64,000 bases of DNA from Paenibacillus glycanilyticus NBRC 16618 (GTDB lineage: Bacteria; Bacillota; Bacilli; Paenibacillales; Paenibacillaceae). Shown here piece by piece: positions 62,201 through 64,000 of the stretch. Below the pieces are notes generated by a model. That model did no database searches. It saw only the letters and a program-made list of their open reading frames with translations, and was not told the DNA's origin. The stretch lies in the NCBI RefSeq assembly GCF_004000805.1, contig NZ_BILY01000003.1, positions 124,001-188,000 of the forward strand. The letters are read 5' to 3'. The translations under genes were made by a program, and so were the position numbers. Numbering within the stretch: position 1 is the first letter of the stretch; every line of letters begins with the position of its first letter.

Positions 62201-62447
62201 TCATATAGGTTAAATATTCGATATGACCGCCTTGGTAGGAGCTTATCGCAATCCCCTGGACATCCTCTTGTATCGCTGCGCTGGCCACTTCCTGAACCGA
62301 CCGGTTATGGCCGAGATGAATAACTTCGACCCCGGAGGCTTGCAGAATCCGCCTCATAATGTTGATTGATGCGTCATGCCCGTCAAATAAAGCGGCTGCC
62401 GTAATAAATCGCACATGGTTTTGCGGGCGATATACGGGTATTTCCAT
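59217..62447 (-). CDS. icmF: Fused isobutyryl-CoA mutase IcmF
   Basis: About 1,076 residues from ATG at 62447 (AAGGG 11 bases upstream); the longer frame to 62549 lacks a ribosome site. Domains in order: B12-binding ([13 protein letters not shown], His of the cobalt ligand), MeaB-like GTPase ([26 protein letters not shown]), linker, and the acyl-CoA mutase barrel ([27 protein letters not shown]). It converts isobutyryl- and butyryl-CoA reversibly and repairs its own cofactor. IcmF is fused in one chain, which fits here. Confidence 0.93.
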   Translation of the reverse strand: MEIPVYRPQNHVRFITAAALFDGHDASINIMRRILQASGVEVIHLGHNRSVQEVASAAIQEDVQGIAISSYQGGHIEYLTYMMDVLKQAGAGHIKLFAGGGGVIIPSEIEALERYGVAKVFSPEDGRRMGLQGMINAMIEACDHPTPRQAEQDLKLVKQRNWGAIARLISSAEDMAAGVSADDGTVNVLQQLKEQVPGVPVIGITGTGGAGKSSLTDELVRRFLDYFPNRSIAVISVDPTKMKSGGALLGDRIRMNAIHDPRAYMRSMATRKSRSEISEATGDAIAIVKQAGYDFVIVETSGIGQGDAAIVELCDIAMYVMTSEYGAPSQLEKIDMIDYADIIVINKFERQGSEDALRDVRKQYKRSRRLDRVPNEELPVFGTMASQFNDPGVTMLFRHVMELAQDKMGGSWPFRLEDSGIRATKRNLIIPQERTGYLREIVQTVRQYKKDIEDQVAVVRTLAQLKGTRQLIYANQERLLTREETALFADKLDAMAAEWEEQLRPDCRKQLADWPTIRNLYRPVVLESLSGSAVPRVSLPKFHESGELLRWLLKENLPGYFPYTAGVFAFKRTDEEPKRQFAGEGSPERTNRRFHYLCRNDEAKRLSTAFDSVTLYGQDPSDRPDIYGRIGNSGVNVCTLEDMKKLYEGFDLCHPSVSVSMTINGPAPILLAMFMNTAIDQQVEKFAADNGRQPDEAEYRSIKAGALRSVRGTVQADILKEDQGQNTCIFSTEFSLKMMGDIQQYFIDHGVRHYYSVSISGYHIAEAGANPVTQLAFTLANGFTYVEYYLARGMSIDDFAPNLSFFFSNGLDPEYSVMGRVARRIWATVMKFKYGANERSQKLKYHIQTSGRSLHAQEMDFNDIRTTLQALMATYDNCNSLHTNAYDEAVTTPTENSVRRAMAIQLIINREFGLAKNENPLQGSFIVEELTDLMEEAVLQEFLRIHERGGVLGAMETQYQRGKIQEESLFYEQKKHAGELPIIGVNTFLNPNPEELRTDIELARSTETEKRAQIRQLQAFQMKHQEECSGALEALKEAAVSGGNLFEALMEVVKSASIGQITDALFEVGGQYRRNM

Positions 62448-62570
62448 GCTGGTTCCCGCCCTTCCGATCCGGTTATATCGCTTCGACTCCATCCATCCTA
62501 GTATTACAATATTCGCTTGCGGGCAAGTGATGCTTGATTCAAATGGCATTTACAATCGAACGTGTTTGCG

Positions 62571-62611
62571 GAAAAAAGGCCGCTTCCAATGTGACATGGA
62601 AACGGCCTTTT
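62571..62611 (-). terminator. Terminator after the FabF-like gene
   Basis: AAAGGCCG and CGGCCTTT with inner TTCCA/TGGAA form a long stem, followed on the minus strand by TTTTTT. It lies about 3 bases after the gene's stop. Confidence 0.88.
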
Positions 62612-62613
62612 CG

Positions 62614-63846
62614 TTATGCTTTGCGGAATGCCAATACCGCATTGACTCCGCCGAAGCCGTAGGAATTCGATACGGCTGCCTCTGCCTTCACTTCTCTTGC
62701 TTGCCTGGCGACCAGATCAATCTCGGCCTCCGGATCCGGATCATTCAAGTTCGTCGTTGGCGGAAGCCAGCCCTGGTTCAAGGAAAGCAGCGTAATCGCC
62801 GCTTCTATTGCGCCGGAAGCTCCAAGCGGATGCCCGTACAAACCTTTTGTTCCGCTGACCGCAACCGGACGGCTGCCGAATACGCTTCGGATCACCTTTG
62901 ATTCCGTCACGTCATTAAGCAGCGTTGAAGATCCGTGCGCATTGACGTACGAGACGTCATCCGGCGACATATCCGCGCTCGAGAGCGCCAGCCTAAGCGC
63001 CCGGGCAGCTTGCGCGCCCGTGGGAAGCGGCGCGCTCATATGATGGGCGTCGTTTGTTAATCCAAATCCCGCAAGCTCGCCATAGATCCTTGCACCGCGG
63101 GCACGGGCATGATGCTCGGCCTCGATAACAAGAATAGCGGAGCCTTCTCCCATCACAAAGCCGTCCCGGTTCCGGTCAAACGGTCTGCTTGCGCTTGCCG
63201 GTTCTTCATTGCGAGTCGACATCGCGCGCAGCATATCGAATGCGCCGAAGGATAAAGGAGCGAGCGGCGCTTCCGAGCCGCCCGCCAGCACGACGTCCGC
63301 TTCGCCGCGCTTGATGGCCTGCAATGCCCTGCCGATGGCAACCGCACCCGAGCCGCAGGACATCGAATTCGTCTCGTTTGGTCCGGTAAATCCGAACTCC
63401 ATGGCTAGATTGCAGGAGGCTGCCCCGCCGAATACGGAAAACCCAAGCGTTGGGGACACCGAACGGAAGCCGCCATGGAAATATTGCCCGCATTGTTCCT
63501 CCGCAAAGGCGATACCGCCTAGTGCCGAGCCCATAAAGACGCCGGCCCGCTCGGTTTCCAGATCCTCCGCATCCAATCCGGAATCGCGAAGCGCCATAAT
63601 GCCGCCGGCTACCGCAAGCTGGGAGTAACGGTCCATCCGGTGCGCCCGCTTCTTATCCATAAATGCCGTCGCGTCGAAATGCGGAATTTGCGCGGCAATC
63701 CGGCTGCGAAGCCCTTCCGGCACAAATCGGTCAATCGGTTTGACCGCGCTTTCTCCCCGCTGCACGCCTGCCCATAACGCTTCGACTCCTATGCCAATCG
63801 GGGTTACGCAGCCGATGCCGGTTACCACTGCTCTAATCTCGTTCAT
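62614..63846 (-). CDS. FabF-like 3-oxoacyl-ACP synthase II
   Basis: A 410-residue ketosynthase. N-terminal VTGIGCVTPIG, active Cys in SMSCGSGAVAIG (about residue 164), and His in VNAHGSST and GLYGHPLGASG. It extends acyl chains from malonyl-ACP. The active-site motif SMSCGSG differs from the TACATG form of housekeeping FabF, so it is more like accessory or polyketide-type ketosynthases. The ATG follows the stop of a gene cut by the window edge, TAATATG. A terminator follows. Confidence 0.88.
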   Translation of the reverse strand: MNEIRAVVTGIGCVTPIGIGVEALWAGVQRGESAVKPIDRFVPEGLRSRIAAQIPHFDATAFMDKKRAHRMDRYSQLAVAGGIMALRDSGLDAEDLETERAGVFMGSALGGIAFAEEQCGQYFHGGFRSVSPTLGFSVFGGAASCNLAMEFGFTGPNETNSMSCGSGAVAIGRALQAIKRGEADVVLAGGSEAPLAPLSFGAFDMLRAMSTRNEEPASASRPFDRNRDGFVMGEGSAILVIEAEHHARARGARIYGELAGFGLTNDAHHMSAPLPTGAQAARALRLALSSADMSPDDVSYVNAHGSSTLLNDVTESKVIRSVFGSRPVAVSGTKGLYGHPLGASGAIEAAITLLSLNQGWLPPTTNLNDPDPEAEIDLVARQAREVKAEAAVSNSYGFGGVNAVLAFRKA

Positions 63847-63847
63847 A

Positions 63848-64000
63848 TTAGCCCACCTCTTCCTGGATGTCCTGCTCGTTCCCGTGCTCTTCGATACGCT
63901 GTTTCAGGCCCTGCAAAGTCCGGTCCGCAATCGCGTAAACGAATACCTCGCCGATCATGTCGGCTGCCAGTCTTCTGCCAAGGGGCGGCTGCAGCCAACG
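63848..64000 (-). CDS. C-terminal end of an unknown gene upstream of the ketosynthase
   Basis: An open frame enters from the right edge and ends at TAA 63848, giving 50 residues (…VFVYAIADRTLQGLKQRIEEHG…, ends QDIQEEVG). The TAATATG contact with the FabF-like gene shows they are in one operon. The fragment is too short to name. It may be a lipid or acyl biosynthesis partner. Confidence 0.6.
   Translation of the reverse strand, partial: RWLQPPLGRRLAADMIGEVFVYAIADRTLQGLKQRIEEHGNEQDIQEEVG

Overview
The window looks like chromosome of a spore-forming Firmicute of the Paenibacillus type. It carries glnR-glnA, spoVK, cotE, a YxcD-family gene and the hfq-miaA-mutL-mutS-cotE neighbourhood known from Bacillaceae and Paenibacillaceae. 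Base composition is intermediate in GC, with strong AGGAGG-type ribosome sites and several GTG and TTG starts. Most genes lie on the minus strand.

Bases 1 to about 31,400 are a prophage of the HK97-like siphovirus type, cut off at the left edge of the window. Read from its right end inward it contains: integrase, ImmA-like peptidase and CI-like repressor (plus strand); a divergent control region with four related operators; Cro-like, DUF771 and AbrB-like regulators; a recombination and replication block (SbcC-like ATPase, RecA-like ATPase, DUF669 protein, SF2 helicase, primase-helicase, RusA); a late regulator; HNH nuclease and both terminase subunits; portal, protease and capsid; head-tail connectors; major tail protein; a tail chaperone pair with a programmed -1 frameshift site; tape measure; and tail-tip or fibre genes. 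Holin and endolysin are not in view and presumably lie to the left. Three visibly AT-rich cassettes interrupt the phage genes: a secreted HNH toxin with a SUKH immunity gene inside the tail operon, two plus-strand genes inside the replication block, and a small basic protein beside the terminase.

The integrase abuts the 3' end of glnA, so the right attachment site lies between or in them. From 31,442 to 49,000 the order is glnA, glnR, a PLP-dependent YnbB-like protein, hflX, spoVK, a YdcF-like protein, a DUF402 protein, a cyclophilin lipoprotein, a class A penicillin-binding protein, hfq, miaA, an RsmJ-like methyltransferase, mutL and mutS. It combines nitrogen control, sporulation, RNA modification and mismatch repair. 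Three 41-bp hairpin repeats separate glnR from glnA.

From 49,000 to the right end are a phiEco32-type COOH-NH2 ligase next to cotE, an aromatic acid exporter family protein, a three-gene NMT1/ThiY-like ABC importer, an M32 carboxypeptidase, an IscA-like protein, a beta-carbonic anhydrase, a DUF309 protein, a secreted Gly-rich protein with a YxcD partner, a fused isobutyryl-CoA mutase (IcmF), and a FabF-like ketosynthase preceded by a gene that runs off the window.

The observations most worth following are the prophage toxin-immunity cassette, the frameshift site, a likely AUU start on the tape measure gene, a peptide shared by two replication proteins, and the ligase beside the coat gene cotE.
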